DNA of 64,000 nucleotides from Bog-756 sp963738545 (GTDB taxonomy: Bacteria > Actinomycetota > Acidimicrobiia > Acidimicrobiales > RAAP-2). The stretch is taken from the NCBI GenBank assembly GCA_963738545.1, contig CAVTXA010000007.1, positions 248,001 to 312,000 on the forward strand, written 5' to 3'. Shown here piece after piece: positions 28,350 through 38,216 of this stretch (position 1 is its first letter; the number at the start of each line of letters is the position of its first letter). Made by a program: the position numbers and the translations under genes. Below the pieces are notes generated by a model. The model saw only the letters and a list, made by a program, of their open reading frames with translations, was not told the DNA's origin and ran no database searches.

Positions 28350-28910
28350 ATGCGCACCCTGATCGTCACCGAGTTCATCACCCTGGACGGCGTCGTCGAG
28401 GCACCCGGCGGGGAGCCCACCCATCCGCACGCCGGATGGACGATGCCCTACGGCGTGCCCGAGCTCTTCGAGTACAAGCTGACCGAGACCCTGGACGCCG
28501 AGTCGCTCCTCCTCGGCCGGACGACCTACGAGGGATTTTCGGAGGCCTGGCCGTCCCGGGACGGAGCGTTCGCCGACAAGTTGAACGCCATGCCCAAGCA
28601 CGTGGTGACGGGCACGCTCCACGAGCTGGGGTGGAACGCCCAGGTGCTCTCGGGGAACGTCCCTGACGCGGTACAGGCGCTGAAGGACGGGGACGGTGGG
28701 CCGATCCTGGTGGCGGGGAGCGCCACCTTGGTGCGCGCCCTCTTGTCCCACGACCTGGTCGACGAGTTGCGCCTGATGGTGTTCCCGGTCATGGTCGGCG
28801 GGGGCCTCACCATCTTTCCTGCGGACCAGAAGTTGATCGCGCTCGAGCTCGCCGACCTCGAGCGGTACTCGAGCGGCGTCCTCCTCCAGGTATACCGTCG
28901 GGCCCCCTGA
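28350..28910 (+). CDS. RibD C-terminal/dihydrofolate reductase-like protein
   Basis: A 186-residue stand-alone RibD_C-type reductase. MRTLIVTEFITLDGVVEAPGG is the family N-terminus. SLLLGRTTYEGFSEAWPSRD and ILVAGSATLVRALLSHDLVDE are the conserved nucleotide-binding and helix segments. The ATG at 28350 follows AAAGGA. It differs clearly from the related protein at 5045 and is probably not a recent duplicate. The substrate is unknown. Confidence 0.88.
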   Translation: MRTLIVTEFITLDGVVEAPGGEPTHPHAGWTMPYGVPELFEYKLTETLDAESLLLGRTTYEGFSEAWPSRDGAFADKLNAMPKHVVTGTLHELGWNAQVLSGNVPDAVQALKDGDGGPILVAGSATLVRALLSHDLVDELRLMVFPVMVGGGLTIFPADQKLIALELADLERYSSGVLLQVYRRAP

Positions 28911-28975
28911 ACTGGGCTGTTCGCCCCTCCCTGCCGCGGTTCAAGCCCGGAACCGGTTGAGTCGATGACTTTCCC

Positions 28976-29257
28976 ATGACGTTTCGACCCCTTTCCCTAA
29001 TCCTCAACAAACCGACGGACCCGTCCGCGACCACGGACGGGGCCACGCTCGACTACGGCCGCTACAGCGACGACGAGCTGATCGCCGAGCGCGAACGGCG
29101 GCAACGCCAACGGGGCGATCTCCTGCTCCACGCCGACGGCGACTCCGCCACCTACGCGCTCATGGTCAGCATCGACGGTGAGGTGGGGCGCATCACCGAC
29201 GAGCTCATCCGGCGGGCCCGTTCGCGGCATCCCTCCTCCTTCGACCCGGCTTCGTAG
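28976..29257 (+). CDS. Small hypothetical protein
   Basis: A 93-residue protein that I do not recognise. The central part is highly charged (YSDDELIAERERRQRQRGD) and the C-terminal part is amphipathic (YALMVSIDGEVGRITDELIRR). Third-position GC is high as in neighbouring genes, which supports coding. The start ATG 28976 has only a weak ribosome-binding site. Confidence 0.5.
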   Translation: MTFRPLSLILNKPTDPSATTDGATLDYGRYSDDELIAERERRQRQRGDLLLHADGDSATYALMVSIDGEVGRITDELIRRARSRHPSSFDPAS

Positions 29258-29272
29258 CGGCGGGGTCGTCGT

Positions 29273-30092
29273 TCACGCATAGCGTCGAAGGGCGGCCTCG
29301 ACCTGGTGTCGATAGCCGCCGTCGAACAGCACGGTGTGCACCAGGAGCGGCACCAGAGCGAAGAGCTCGATCCGGTCCTCCCATCCCGGGACGAGGGGCC
29401 GCACCTCGAGATACGACCGGAGCACCCGGTCGGGAACGGCGCCGAACAGGCCCAGCATGGCCAGGTCCTCCTCGGGATGGCCACCGTGGACCGACGGGTC
29501 GATGACCCAAGGTCGGCCGTCGGCACCCCACAGCACGTTCCCCCACCAGAGGTCCCCGTGGACCAGGGACGGGGGTCCGGCCGGGAGCAGCTCGGCCAGA
29601 CGATCGGCCACCGGGGCCACCCGGTCCTCCATCCCGCACCGCTGGGCCAGCTCGAGCAGGCGGGAGCGGTAGAACGCCACGGCGTCGGGAAGCACGGTCG
29701 GGCTCACCGCGGCAGGTTCCGATCCACGAGGATCCGCCACCCCACTCGGCCCAGGGAGCGGCGTGGAGACGGGCCAGTCCCCGACCCAGCGCCTCCTCGT
29801 GGGCCGGCGTCCGGGGGCCCTCCTCGACCCAGGTGGTCACCAGCAGATCGGGCTCGGCCAGGACCACGGCGGGCACCGCCGGTGCCCCACCCACGCTGGC
29901 CAGGGTCCCGAGCCCGGCGGCTTCGTCCTGGAGACCCGGGCCGACCTTGGCCACCAGCTCACGGCCGGCCACCGTGACCCTCCAGATGCTCCCCCCGAGG
30001 GCCCGTGGCGGTGCGATGGGCCCGACCAGCGCCGTCAGCCGGTCCGTCCAGGGCGGGGACGACGCCTCCGGTGGATCGGCGTCGGGAGCCAT
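29273..30092 (-). CDS. Fructosamine kinase-like phosphotransferase, one frameshift
   Basis: A protein of about 272 residues of the fructosamine/ketosamine-3-kinase family, which phosphorylates glycated amines so that they fall apart. The N-terminal part from ATG 30092 has ALGGSIWRVTVAGRELVAKVG (ATP lysine) and LLVTTWVEEG. The C-terminal part has HGDLWWGNVLWGADGRP and VIDPSVHGGHPEEDLAML, the diagnostic motifs. One extra base near 29717 separates the two frames, which join naturally after its removal. The gene is divergent from the large permease gene. Confidence 0.82.
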
Positions 30093-30260
30093 GCCCCAGT
30101 ATCCCCGGCCGTGCGACGGGGTGGTACCACGATCGGCGATCTGGGGGCTGTCCACCTTGGCGCCGGGCCTCCCCTGGGTCACAATGCCCAGGTGGGGCGA
30201 CGTGACCGACCGGCGGGTGCAGAGTGACGATGGCACCATGAGGCTACGAGGGGGTGCGAT

Positions 30261-32846
30261 GTGGCCGTGAGCACCCAGGGTCTGCGTGTGGCCGCCTACC
30301 GGCACCGGACCACGTTGCACCGTCGCCGGGGCGGCTACCTGACCCTGATCGTGCTCGTCGGCCTGGTGGGGGGCCTGGCCATGGGGTCAGCGGCGGCGGC
30401 GCGTCGCACCCAGTCCTCCTTCGCCACCTACCTGGCCAGCACCAACCCCTCCCAGTTGGGCATCACCGTCTTCGGCGGGGCCAGCAGTGGAGGGGGCAGC
30501 GTCCCCTTCTACTCTGCGGCCGCGCTGGCAGCCGTGGCCAAGCTGCCCGGGGTCAAGCACGTCGAGGCGTCCTTCCCCATCACCGCGGCGCCCCTGGCTC
30601 CCGATGGAGCCCCCGAGCTGAATGGCATCAACAACGTGATCCCCGTGGCCAGCCTCGGGGGGCAGTTCTTCAGCCAGGACCGGCTGGCCGTTCTGGCCGG
30701 CCGCCGGGCCGACCCCCGACGCATCGATGAGGTCATGATGACCCCGTTGGCGGCGCAGATTCTCGGGGTCCACGTGGGTGACGTCATCCACTACGGCATC
30801 TACAACTTCGCCGAGCAGAACGAGCCCGGATTCGGCACGGCCAAGGTGGCACCCCATCGCCGCGTCGACGCCACCCTGGTGGGCCTGGTCCAGGTGAGCA
30901 ACGCCATCGTCGAGGACGACATCGACCGGTACCCGACGTTCGTCTTCTTCACCCCCGCCCTGGGCCGAGCCATCGTGGCCGACGACGGCCAGGGCAACGA
31001 AGGCGCCGTCTCCTACTACCTCCGGCTCGACCGGGGCAGCAGCGGCGTGGCCGCCGCGGAGCGGGAGTTCGCCGCCGTCTCCCCGGCCGGGAACACCTAC
31101 GGCTTCCACAGCATCGAAGCGGTCGAGGTCAAGGTGGACCGCACGCTCAGGCCGCTGGTCATCGCCCTGTGGGTCTTCGCCGGTGTGGCCCTGTTGGCCG
31201 CCCTGCTCATCGCCGTGCAACTCATCTCCCGCCAGCTGAGTGATGCCGGCGGCGACCTCCTCGTGCTCCGGGCGTTCGGCGCCGATGAGACGGCCCTCGT
31301 GTCCGATAGCCTCTACGGCCTGGTGGCGGCGATCGCCCTCGGGTCGCTCCTGGCCGCCGGGGTGGCCGTGGCCCTGTCGCCCCTGTCACCCCTCGGACCG
31401 GTTCGGGCGGTCTACCCCGGTGGTGCGGTCGCCGCCGACTGGACGGTGCTGGGCATCGGCGTCCTGGTCCTCGTCGTCGTCCTGGGCGCGGCGGCCAGCA
31501 TCCTGGCCTGGCGGGGAGTGCCCCACCGGGCCGCGCTGCGGGCCGGGCCACCGAGCACCTCGAAAGCCGCACAGGCGGTGGCGACCACGGGCCTCCCCGT
31601 GCCAACCCTCGTCGGGGTCCGCTTCGCCCTCGAGCGGGGCCGGGGCCGGACGGCGGTTCCGGTGCGGTCGACGCTCCTCGGCGCCGTGCTGGCCGTGGCC
31701 CTCGTGGTGTCCACCCTCACCTTCGGCAGCGGACTCCAGTCGCTGGTCTCCCGGCCGGCGCTCTACGGCTGGAACTTCACCTACCTGCTCAACGCGTCCA
31801 ACACCACACCGCCGAAGGCTCTCACCCTGCTCGACCACGATCCCGATGTCGTGGCCTGGGACGGCTACGACTACAACGATGCCGAAATCGACGGCCAAGG
31901 CGTCCCGTTCCTCTTCGAGTACGGCCACTCCACCACGAAGGCACCCATCAGCCCGCCGATCCTGAGCGGCCACGCCATCGACGGCAAGGAGGAGATCGTC
32001 CTGGGTGCGGCCACCCTGGCCCAGCTGCACAAGCACATCGGCGATACCGTCGACGTCTCCTACGGCTCTCCTCAGAACGGCCGGCTCTACATCCCTCCAC
32101 GGCCCTACGTGGTGGTAGGGACGGCGACCATGCCGGCCGTCGGGTTCTCGAGCGTGATCGACGACCACACGTCCATGGGAACCGGGGCGCTGATCAGCGT
32201 GACCGGCCTGCCCCAAGCGTTCCAGGAGGCATCCCAGAGCTCGATCGCTGCACTGAACGGGCCCAACATGGTCTTCGTCCGACTTCGTTCAGGCGTGACC
32301 CAGGCCGCGGGCATGGCCGACATGCAGCGGGTGGCCACGGCCGCTGACCGGATGATCGCCGCCGTGCCCGTGGGCGGAGGGTCCGGCAACAACGTCACGG
32401 TCCTCACCGTGCAGCGGCCGGCCGAGATCGTCAACTACGGGACCATCGGGGTGACCCCGGCCCTCATGGCCACGGCCCTGGCCGCCGCTGCCATCGTGGC
32501 CCTCGGCCTGACGCTCACCGCCTCGGTCCGACGGAGACGCCGCGACCTGGCCCTGCTCAAGTCCCTCGGGTTCACCCAGCGCCAGCTGGCCGCGGCGGTC
32601 GCCTGGCAGGCCTCGGTCTCCTCGGCCATCGGCATCATCATCGGCGTGCCCCTGGGCATCGCCGTGGGCCGCACGCTGTGGAGCATGTTCGCCCGCGAGA
32701 TCTTCGCCGTCCCCGAACCCACCGTGCCGGTGCTCTCGGTGGTGCTGGTGGCCGTGGGCACCCTGGTCCTGGCCAACCTGGTGGCCGCCGTGCCCGGCCG
32801 GATGGCCGCACGGACACCGACGGCCCTCCTGCTGCGGGCGGAGTGA
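30261..32846 (+). CDS. FtsX-family ABC-type permease, large
   Basis: An 861-residue membrane protein with two FtsX-type four-helix blocks. The N-terminal helix (YLTLIVLVGLVGGLAMGSAA) is followed by a long extracytoplasmic MacB-like region. Then come helices at about 300-420, a second outer domain, and the final block (ALAAAAIVALGLTLTASVRR, RRDLALLKSLGFTQRQLAAA). Such proteins work with an ATPase in mechanotransmission or lipoprotein/peptide export. No ATP-binding partner lies next to it here. The GTG at 30261 follows GAGGGGG. Confidence 0.85.
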   Translation: MAVSTQGLRVAAYRHRTTLHRRRGGYLTLIVLVGLVGGLAMGSAAAARRTQSSFATYLASTNPSQLGITVFGGASSGGGSVPFYSAAALAAVAKLPGVKHVEASFPITAAPLAPDGAPELNGINNVIPVASLGGQFFSQDRLAVLAGRRADPRRIDEVMMTPLAAQILGVHVGDVIHYGIYNFAEQNEPGFGTAKVAPHRRVDATLVGLVQVSNAIVEDDIDRYPTFVFFTPALGRAIVADDGQGNEGAVSYYLRLDRGSSGVAAAEREFAAVSPAGNTYGFHSIEAVEVKVDRTLRPLVIALWVFAGVALLAALLIAVQLISRQLSDAGGDLLVLRAFGADETALVSDSLYGLVAAIALGSLLAAGVAVALSPLSPLGPVRAVYPGGAVAADWTVLGIGVLVLVVVLGAAASILAWRGVPHRAALRAGPPSTSKAAQAVATTGLPVPTLVGVRFALERGRGRTAVPVRSTLLGAVLAVALVVSTLTFGSGLQSLVSRPALYGWNFTYLLNASNTTPPKALTLLDHDPDVVAWDGYDYNDAEIDGQGVPFLFEYGHSTTKAPISPPILSGHAIDGKEEIVLGAATLAQLHKHIGDTVDVSYGSPQNGRLYIPPRPYVVVGTATMPAVGFSSVIDDHTSMGTGALISVTGLPQAFQEASQSSIAALNGPNMVFVRLRSGVTQAAGMADMQRVATAADRMIAAVPVGGGSGNNVTVLTVQRPAEIVNYGTIGVTPALMATALAAAAIVALGLTLTASVRRRRRDLALLKSLGFTQRQLAAAVAWQASVSSAIGIIIGVPLGIAVGRTLWSMFAREIFAVPEPTVPVLSVVLVAVGTLVLANLVAAVPGRMAARTPTALLLRAE

Positions 32847-32894
32847 CGCAGGAGAGACACCTGGATCGAACACCTGTTCGCTACAGTGTCGATC

Positions 32895-34334
32895 ATGGCT
32901 GTCGCGCTGCAGGGATCCTTCGACGATCTGGGGACGCCCCTCCATCAGGTGACCTTCGTGGTGGTCGACGTCGAGACGACGGGTGGGTCACCGGCCCAGT
33001 GCTCCCTCACCGAGGTGGCGGCCGCCCGCTACCGGGGTGGTGAGCTCCTCGGGACCTATCAGACCTTCGTCCGACCCGACGAGCGCATCCCACCGTTCAT
33101 CACCGCCCTGACCGGGATCAGCGACGCCATGGTGGCCGACGCCCCGAAGGTCGGTGAGATGCTCCCGTCGTTCCTGGAGTTCGTCGGCCGGTCGGTCCTG
33201 GTCGGCCACAACCTGCGCTTCGACCTCTCCTTCCTCGACCACGCCCTCGTGGCCACCGGCAGGGAGCGACTGGCCAACCGCTCCGTCGACACCCTGGCCT
33301 TGGCCCGGCGCCTGGTGCGCGACATGGTCCACGACTGCAAGCTCGGGACCCTGGCTGCCACCCTCGGGCTCGCCCACCAGCCGTCCCACCGGGCCCTCAC
33401 CGACGTGCTGGCCACCGGTGACCTGCTCCACGCCCTGCTGGAGCGGGCCGGGTCGTTCGGGATCCTCGGGTTGGAGGAGCTGCTCGACCTGCCCACACTG
33501 GTCGGCCACCCCCAGGGGGCCAAACTCCGCCTCACCGTCCGGCTCCCCCACCGACCCGGCGTGTACTGGTTCACCGACGCCGCCGGTCACGTCCTCTATG
33601 TGGGCAAGGCCACCGATCTGCAGGCCCGGGTGCGCTCGTACTTCACCTCGGACCAGCGAAGGAAGGTCGGTCGCCTGCTGCGCCAGCTCGACGCCGTCCA
33701 CCACCGGGTCTGTCCGGGGCCGTTCAGCGCCGCGGTGATCGAAGGCCGGTTGATCCGGGCCTGGGCGCCACCGTTCAACCAGCAGGGGAAGACCCGGAGG
33801 AGGGTCACCACCGCCGCCAGCGGTGCCCCCGGGGAGGGCGGGGGTCGCCCGCGGCCACGGCGTCGCGGCCGACGGCGGGCCTGGAGTGCCGAGGAGCTGG
33901 GGTCCGAACCCATCGGGCTGTTGGCTCCGTTGGCCGAGGCCGTGACCGAGCTGGCCGGCCAGCAGCGCTACGAGGAGGCCGGCGCCGTGCGGGACGACGC
34001 CGAACGGCTGCGCGGTCTGCTGGAGCGACATCGCCGGGTGGAGGCACTCCGGGCGGCCGGACGCGTGGTGCTGGCCGTCGACGGCGAGGGCGAGGTGGTG
34101 CTCCACGACGGGCTGTGGGCCGGCGGCGAGGGCCCCGGGGACGAGGGCGGCCAGGACCTGGAGCGGGCCATCGTGGCCCAGTGGCTCGGCTCCCACGCCG
34201 AGCTGGTCCGGATCCTCGAGGTCGAGTCATCGACGGGCATCTGCGTGCCCGCCGCCAGGATCCCGGCCCTGGTGGAACTCACCGGACGCTGCGAGCACGT
34301 CGACCAGGGCGCCCGTTCCGTCTCGGTCCCCTGA
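32895..34334 (+). CDS. DEDDh exonuclease fused to a GIY-YIG nuclease domain
   Basis: A 479-residue fusion. Residues 20-190 are a DnaQ-like 3'-5' exonuclease: motif I DVETTG (Asp25, Glu27), motif II GHNLRFDLSFLD, motif III HRALTDVLATGDLL. Residues about 215-300 are a UvrC/Cho-like GIY-YIG domain (PGVYWFTDAAGHVLYVGKA). The region near 350-385 (QQRYEEAGAVRDDAERLRGLL) resembles a UVR motif. This architecture is known in actinobacteria and is presumed to act in DNA repair. ATG 32895 is preferred; GTG 32886 is possible. Confidence 0.9.
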   Translation: MAVALQGSFDDLGTPLHQVTFVVVDVETTGGSPAQCSLTEVAAARYRGGELLGTYQTFVRPDERIPPFITALTGISDAMVADAPKVGEMLPSFLEFVGRSVLVGHNLRFDLSFLDHALVATGRERLANRSVDTLALARRLVRDMVHDCKLGTLAATLGLAHQPSHRALTDVLATGDLLHALLERAGSFGILGLEELLDLPTLVGHPQGAKLRLTVRLPHRPGVYWFTDAAGHVLYVGKATDLQARVRSYFTSDQRRKVGRLLRQLDAVHHRVCPGPFSAAVIEGRLIRAWAPPFNQQGKTRRRVTTAASGAPGEGGGRPRPRRRGRRRAWSAEELGSEPIGLLAPLAEAVTELAGQQRYEEAGAVRDDAERLRGLLERHRRVEALRAAGRVVLAVDGEGEVVLHDGLWAGGEGPGDEGGQDLERAIVAQWLGSHAELVRILEVESSTGICVPAARIPALVELTGRCEHVDQGARSVSVP

Positions 34335-34335
34335 G

Positions 34336-35469
34336 CTACTGCTCGGCCTCGTGGGCCGCGGCCTCCTGGGAGACCCGGATCAGCGACTGCAGCACCTCGG
34401 CGGCCCGCCCGTCGTCGATCACCCGGCCGGCCCGCTCGATACCGCTCGGCAGGTCGGGGGCCGCTCCCACCACGACCAGGGCGGCGGCGGCGTTGAGCAC
34501 GGCGATGTCCCGGTGGGGCGAGGCCTGTCCCCCGATCACCCGCAGAATGGCGGCGGCGTTGAAGGCGGCATCCCCGCCCCGCAGGTCGTCCAAGGAAGCG
34601 GGGGCGAAGCCCAGCACGGCGGGGTCGACCCGGTAGGCCGAGGTCTCGTAGCGTCCGTCAGACCCCAGGATGAGCTCATGGACGGTGGACGGCCCGGTGG
34701 TGCTCAGCTCGTCGAGGCCGTCGTCACCGTAGACGACCACGGCCCGCAGCGCCCCGTTGGCGGCGAGGACGCCGAGCATCTTGTCGGCCATGGCCGGATT
34801 GGAGACACCGACCACCTGGTACCGGGCCCGGCCCGGATTGGCCAGGGGGCCCAGGTAGTTGAAGACGGTGGGAATGCCCAGTTCCCTGCGCACCGGAGCG
34901 GCGAAGCGCATGGCCGGATGGAAGCGGGGGGCGAAGCAGAACCCCATACCCACCTCCTCGATGCACCGGGCGACACCGGCCGGCCCGAGATCGGCGACCA
35001 CGCCGAGCGCCTCGAGCACGTCGGCGGCTCCCACGGCCGACGACGAGGCCCGGCCACCGTGCTTGCACACCTTGGCCCCGGTGGCCGCCACCACCAGCGC
35101 GGCGATGGTCGACACGTTGATACTGCGCAGCCGGTCACCACCGGTGCCACAGGTGTCGATGACGTCCATGCCCTCGGGTAGCTCGAGGGGCACGGCATGG
35201 GCCACCATGGACCGCACGAAGCCGGTCATCTCGTCGACCGACTCCCCCTTGGCCCGCAGGGCCGTGGCCAGGGCGGCGATCTGGGCCGGGGTGGCCTCCC
35301 CCGAGAGCACCTGCCCCATCACCGTCTCGGCCGACTCGGCCGAGAGCGAGGTACCCGACAGCAGGTCGGTGAGGACCCCGGGCCAGCCCCCGAGGACCTC
35401 GAAGGAGCCGGACGCCGCCCCGTGCGGACCCGGCCCGGTGGAGGTCGGAGCCATGGCGTCGCCGGCCAT
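34336..35469 (-). CDS. trpD: Anthranilate phosphoribosyltransferase
   Basis: A 377-residue enzyme that joins anthranilate to phosphoribosyl pyrophosphate in tryptophan synthesis. Hallmarks are the PRPP loop VIDTCGTGGD, the KVCKHGGRASSSAVGAADVL segment with the conserved KHGxR, and FNYLGPLANPGRARYQVVGV. No other trp gene is nearby. The ATG at 35469 shares one base with the acyl-CoA dehydrogenase stop (TGATG), so the two are coupled. A long extension of this frame into the dehydrogenase gene is not part of TrpD. Confidence 0.95.
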   Translation of the reverse strand: MAGDAMAPTSTGPGPHGAASGSFEVLGGWPGVLTDLLSGTSLSAESAETVMGQVLSGEATPAQIAALATALRAKGESVDEMTGFVRSMVAHAVPLELPEGMDVIDTCGTGGDRLRSINVSTIAALVVAATGAKVCKHGGRASSSAVGAADVLEALGVVADLGPAGVARCIEEVGMGFCFAPRFHPAMRFAAPVRRELGIPTVFNYLGPLANPGRARYQVVGVSNPAMADKMLGVLAANGALRAVVVYGDDGLDELSTTGPSTVHELILGSDGRYETSAYRVDPAVLGFAPASLDDLRGGDAAFNAAAILRVIGGQASPHRDIAVLNAAAALVVVGAAPDLPSGIERAGRVIDDGRAAEVLQSLIRVSQEAAAHEAEQ

Positions 35470-36680
35470 CAGTCCCACCACAGGTCGTGCCCGAGGACGC
35501 CTCGGGCGATGAGGCCCAGCTGGACCTGGGAGGTGCCCTCGACGATGGTCAACTGCTTGGCGTCCCGGTACCAGAGCTCGGTGGGGTGGTCCTCCATGTA
35601 CCCGGCCGCCCCCAGCAGCTGCACGGCCAGCCCCGAGGCCCTGACCGCCAGTTCGGTGGCGAAGTACTTGGCCATGGACAGGAAGGGGACGTACTCCTTG
35701 CCGAACTTGCCCTGATCGGCCAGCCAGGCCGAGCGGTAGGTGAGCAGACGGGCGGCCTCGATGTCCACGGCCACCTTGGCGATCTCCCACTGGATGCCCT
35801 GGAAGTCGGCGATGGTGTGTCCGAAGGCCTGGCGCTCTTTGACGTACTCCGTGGCGTACATGAGGGCACCCTCGGCCAGGCCGATGCCCCGGGCGGCCAC
35901 GATGGGCCGCATGGCGTTGAGGCCCAGCATGGCCAGGCGGAAGCCGCCCACCTCGCCGATCACGTTCTCGGCGGGGACCCGCACGCCGTCCAGGACGAGC
36001 TCGCCGGTGTGGACGCCGCGCACCCCCATCTTCTTGTCGGTGCGGCCCACCGAGACCCCCGGGTAGGACCGCTCCACGATGAAGGCGGTGATCGAGTCGT
36101 GGGCCCGCGAGGACGGGTCCCCGGTCTTGGCGAAGACCGTGTACCAGTCGGCCTCGACCACCCCGGACATCCAGCACTTGGTGCCGGTGAGCACCCACCC
36201 CCCCGCCGACCCTTCGTCGGGCACGGCCCTGGTCCGCATCCCGGCCACGTCGGATCCGGCCACGGCCTCGGACAGGCCGAAGCCGGCCCGTAGCTCGCCG
36301 GTGGCGATGCCGGGCAGGTAGCGCTGCTTTTGGTCGTCGTTGCCGGCGATGAGCACGGGGCCCACGGGCAGCCGGGTCAGCAACAACATGAGGGCGGCGG
36401 CGTTGGAGTACTTGGCCACCTCCTCGATGGCGATGGTCAACCCCAGGATCCCGGCCCCCGACCCCCCGAGCTCGGTAGGGAGGCACAACCCGAGCAGGTC
36501 GGCGGCCCGGAAGGCCTCGAAGATGTCCGTTGGGTACTCGCCGGTGGTGTCGATCTCGCGGGCGCGGGGCTTGACCTTGTCCTGGGCCAGTCGGCGGACG
36601 GTCTGCTGCAGCTCGGCGAGTTCGGGGGAGAGGTCGAAGTCCACGGAGGACGAGGCTACCCGAGGGGACACGGCACCCAT
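35469..36680 (-). CDS. Acyl-CoA dehydrogenase
   Basis: A 403-residue FAD enzyme that introduces the alpha-beta double bond into acyl-CoA. Visible are the N-terminal helical domain, the FAD/substrate region GFGLSEAVAGSDVAGM, WVLTGTKCWMSG, and the catalytic glutamate in IVEGTSQVQ near the C-terminus, as in short- and medium-chain members. The start may be ATG 36680 or GTG 36689. It is coupled to trpD by a one-base overlap, an odd functional pairing but probably only transcriptional. Confidence 0.93.
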   Translation of the reverse strand: MGAVSPRVASSSVDFDLSPELAELQQTVRRLAQDKVKPRAREIDTTGEYPTDIFEAFRAADLLGLCLPTELGGSGAGILGLTIAIEEVAKYSNAAALMLLLTRLPVGPVLIAGNDDQKQRYLPGIATGELRAGFGLSEAVAGSDVAGMRTRAVPDEGSAGGWVLTGTKCWMSGVVEADWYTVFAKTGDPSSRAHDSITAFIVERSYPGVSVGRTDKKMGVRGVHTGELVLDGVRVPAENVIGEVGGFRLAMLGLNAMRPIVAARGIGLAEGALMYATEYVKERQAFGHTIADFQGIQWEIAKVAVDIEAARLLTYRSAWLADQGKFGKEYVPFLSMAKYFATELAVRASGLAVQLLGAAGYMEDHPTELWYRDAKQLTIVEGTSQVQLGLIARGVLGHDLWWD

Positions 36681-36835
36681 CTCGAACACGCTGGGTAACG
36701 GCCCGGCGGCGACAGGTGCGAGTTCGCGGAGGCGTCGCGAAAGCGACGCGAAGGGGACGCCAAGAGATCACCCGGTGTTCAAGCAACCGTGGCCCCCGGT
36801 TCACCGGCGCTCCGTACCGTCAACCCTGTCAATCG

Positions 36836-38158
36836 ATGTCCACAGATTTCAACGCGTCGGGAGTCCACGCTTCCCGGGATCGGAGCCATGTGCACCGGAA
36901 CAGCCGCACCCGACTTGCCGTCACCCTGTGCACCACCACGATGGTCGTCGCCGGGGTGCTGCTCGGACCGGCTGGACCCGCCGTCGCCTTGCCGACCTCG
37001 TTCACGCCCGGTGACCTGGTGGTCTACGAAGTGCAGGGCAACACCAGCTCAGCCACCGCTGTGTCGCTGGTGGACTACAGCACATCGGGAGTGGCCAGCG
37101 GCTACTCCGTGGCACTGCCCACGGCCGACAATGCCGGCACCGCCACCCATGCGCTGACCGAGAGCGGGACGGCGCTGAACGACGGTGAGCTGACCCTCTC
37201 GGCCGACGGTCAGTCCCTCATCGCGACCGGTTACGACACTCCCCCGAACCCGGGTGGACCCAGCGTCACCGGCGTGCCAAGCATCGGGCGGTCGGTAGCC
37301 CTGGTGTCCCCCACGGGATCGGTAGACACGTCGACGGCCCTCACCGACTCCATCTCCGAGGGGGCTTCCACGGCACCCAACAACTTCCGTTCGGCCACGA
37401 CGGCGACACTCGGGGGCAACATCTACGTAGGCTCCGCCGGCGGTTCGGGGATCACGATCGACGGGTCCGCCAGCGCCACCTACCTGGACACGGCCGACAA
37501 GATCCACGAGGTGCAGGTGGTGAACGGTCAACTATACGAGTCGACGACCAAGGGCATCTACTCCGTGGGTAGTGGACTCCCGACTTCGGGGACACCGACC
37601 GTCCTCCCCCTAGTGACCGCCTCCACCAACTCCACGCCATCCAATGGGCCGAAGAACTTCGGCCCGGACCAGTTCGCCCTGGTGACACTGGGATCCGGCA
37701 CCAGCCCCGACACGCTCTACGTCGCTGACGGCTCGAACGGCGCCACCGCTGGGGATCCGAACGCGGTGGAGAAGTACTCGCTGGTCTCCGGCTCGTGGGT
37801 GGAGACCGGATCGATCGCCGTGCCTCTCGCTGTCGGGCTGGTGGCCAGCGTGAGCAACGGCACGGCGCACATCTACGTGACGGGAGCGGACTCCAGCACC
37901 TCCGCTTCCAACACCACGCTGTACGGCATTACGGACACATCAGGGTACGACGGGACCCTCTCTGGCTCCCCCGCCAGCCTGGCGGACGTGACCTCCCAGG
38001 GCGTCGATCTGAAGGGGTTGGCCTTCGCTCCGGTGCTGGCCAATCCGAATCAGGGCGATACCCCCGAGACGCCCTTCATCGTGCTCCTGCCGCTGCTGGC
38101 CATCGCCGGCCTGGGCGGCTACGTGGCCTTCCGGCGCCGGCACATCCTCGCTCCCTGA
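36836..38158 (+). CDS. Secreted surface protein with C-terminal PExP/membrane/Arg anchor
   Basis: A 440-residue exported protein. A basic N-terminus and hydrophobic stretch (LAVTLCTTTMVVAGVLLGPA) form the signal peptide. The mature part is Thr/Ser/Gly-rich and may be a beta-propeller-like fold (repeats such as ALVSPTGSVDTSTALTDS, TLYVADGSNGATAGD, YSLVSGSWVETGSIAV). The tail has TPETPFIVLLPLLAIAGLGG followed by VAFRRRH, a transmembrane helix with basic stop. Its neighbour has the same tail design. The start ATG 36836 is the last one before the basic N-terminus. The function is unknown. Confidence 0.7.
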   Translation: MSTDFNASGVHASRDRSHVHRNSRTRLAVTLCTTTMVVAGVLLGPAGPAVALPTSFTPGDLVVYEVQGNTSSATAVSLVDYSTSGVASGYSVALPTADNAGTATHALTESGTALNDGELTLSADGQSLIATGYDTPPNPGGPSVTGVPSIGRSVALVSPTGSVDTSTALTDSISEGASTAPNNFRSATTATLGGNIYVGSAGGSGITIDGSASATYLDTADKIHEVQVVNGQLYESTTKGIYSVGSGLPTSGTPTVLPLVTASTNSTPSNGPKNFGPDQFALVTLGSGTSPDTLYVADGSNGATAGDPNAVEKYSLVSGSWVETGSIAVPLAVGLVASVSNGTAHIYVTGADSSTSASNTTLYGITDTSGYDGTLSGSPASLADVTSQGVDLKGLAFAPVLANPNQGDTPETPFIVLLPLLAIAGLGGYVAFRRRHILAP

Positions 38159-38216
38159 TCCCATCTCCCCTTCCGGACGGTCGTTGCCGTCCACCCGAAC
38201 CGAGGAACTCGCACCC

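Noticed and set aside
35470..36804. A long upstream extension of the trpD frame giving 822 residues
   Set aside because: The extra part overlaps the acyl-CoA dehydrogenase in another frame and is Arg/Gly-rich without domain character; trpD starts at 35469.
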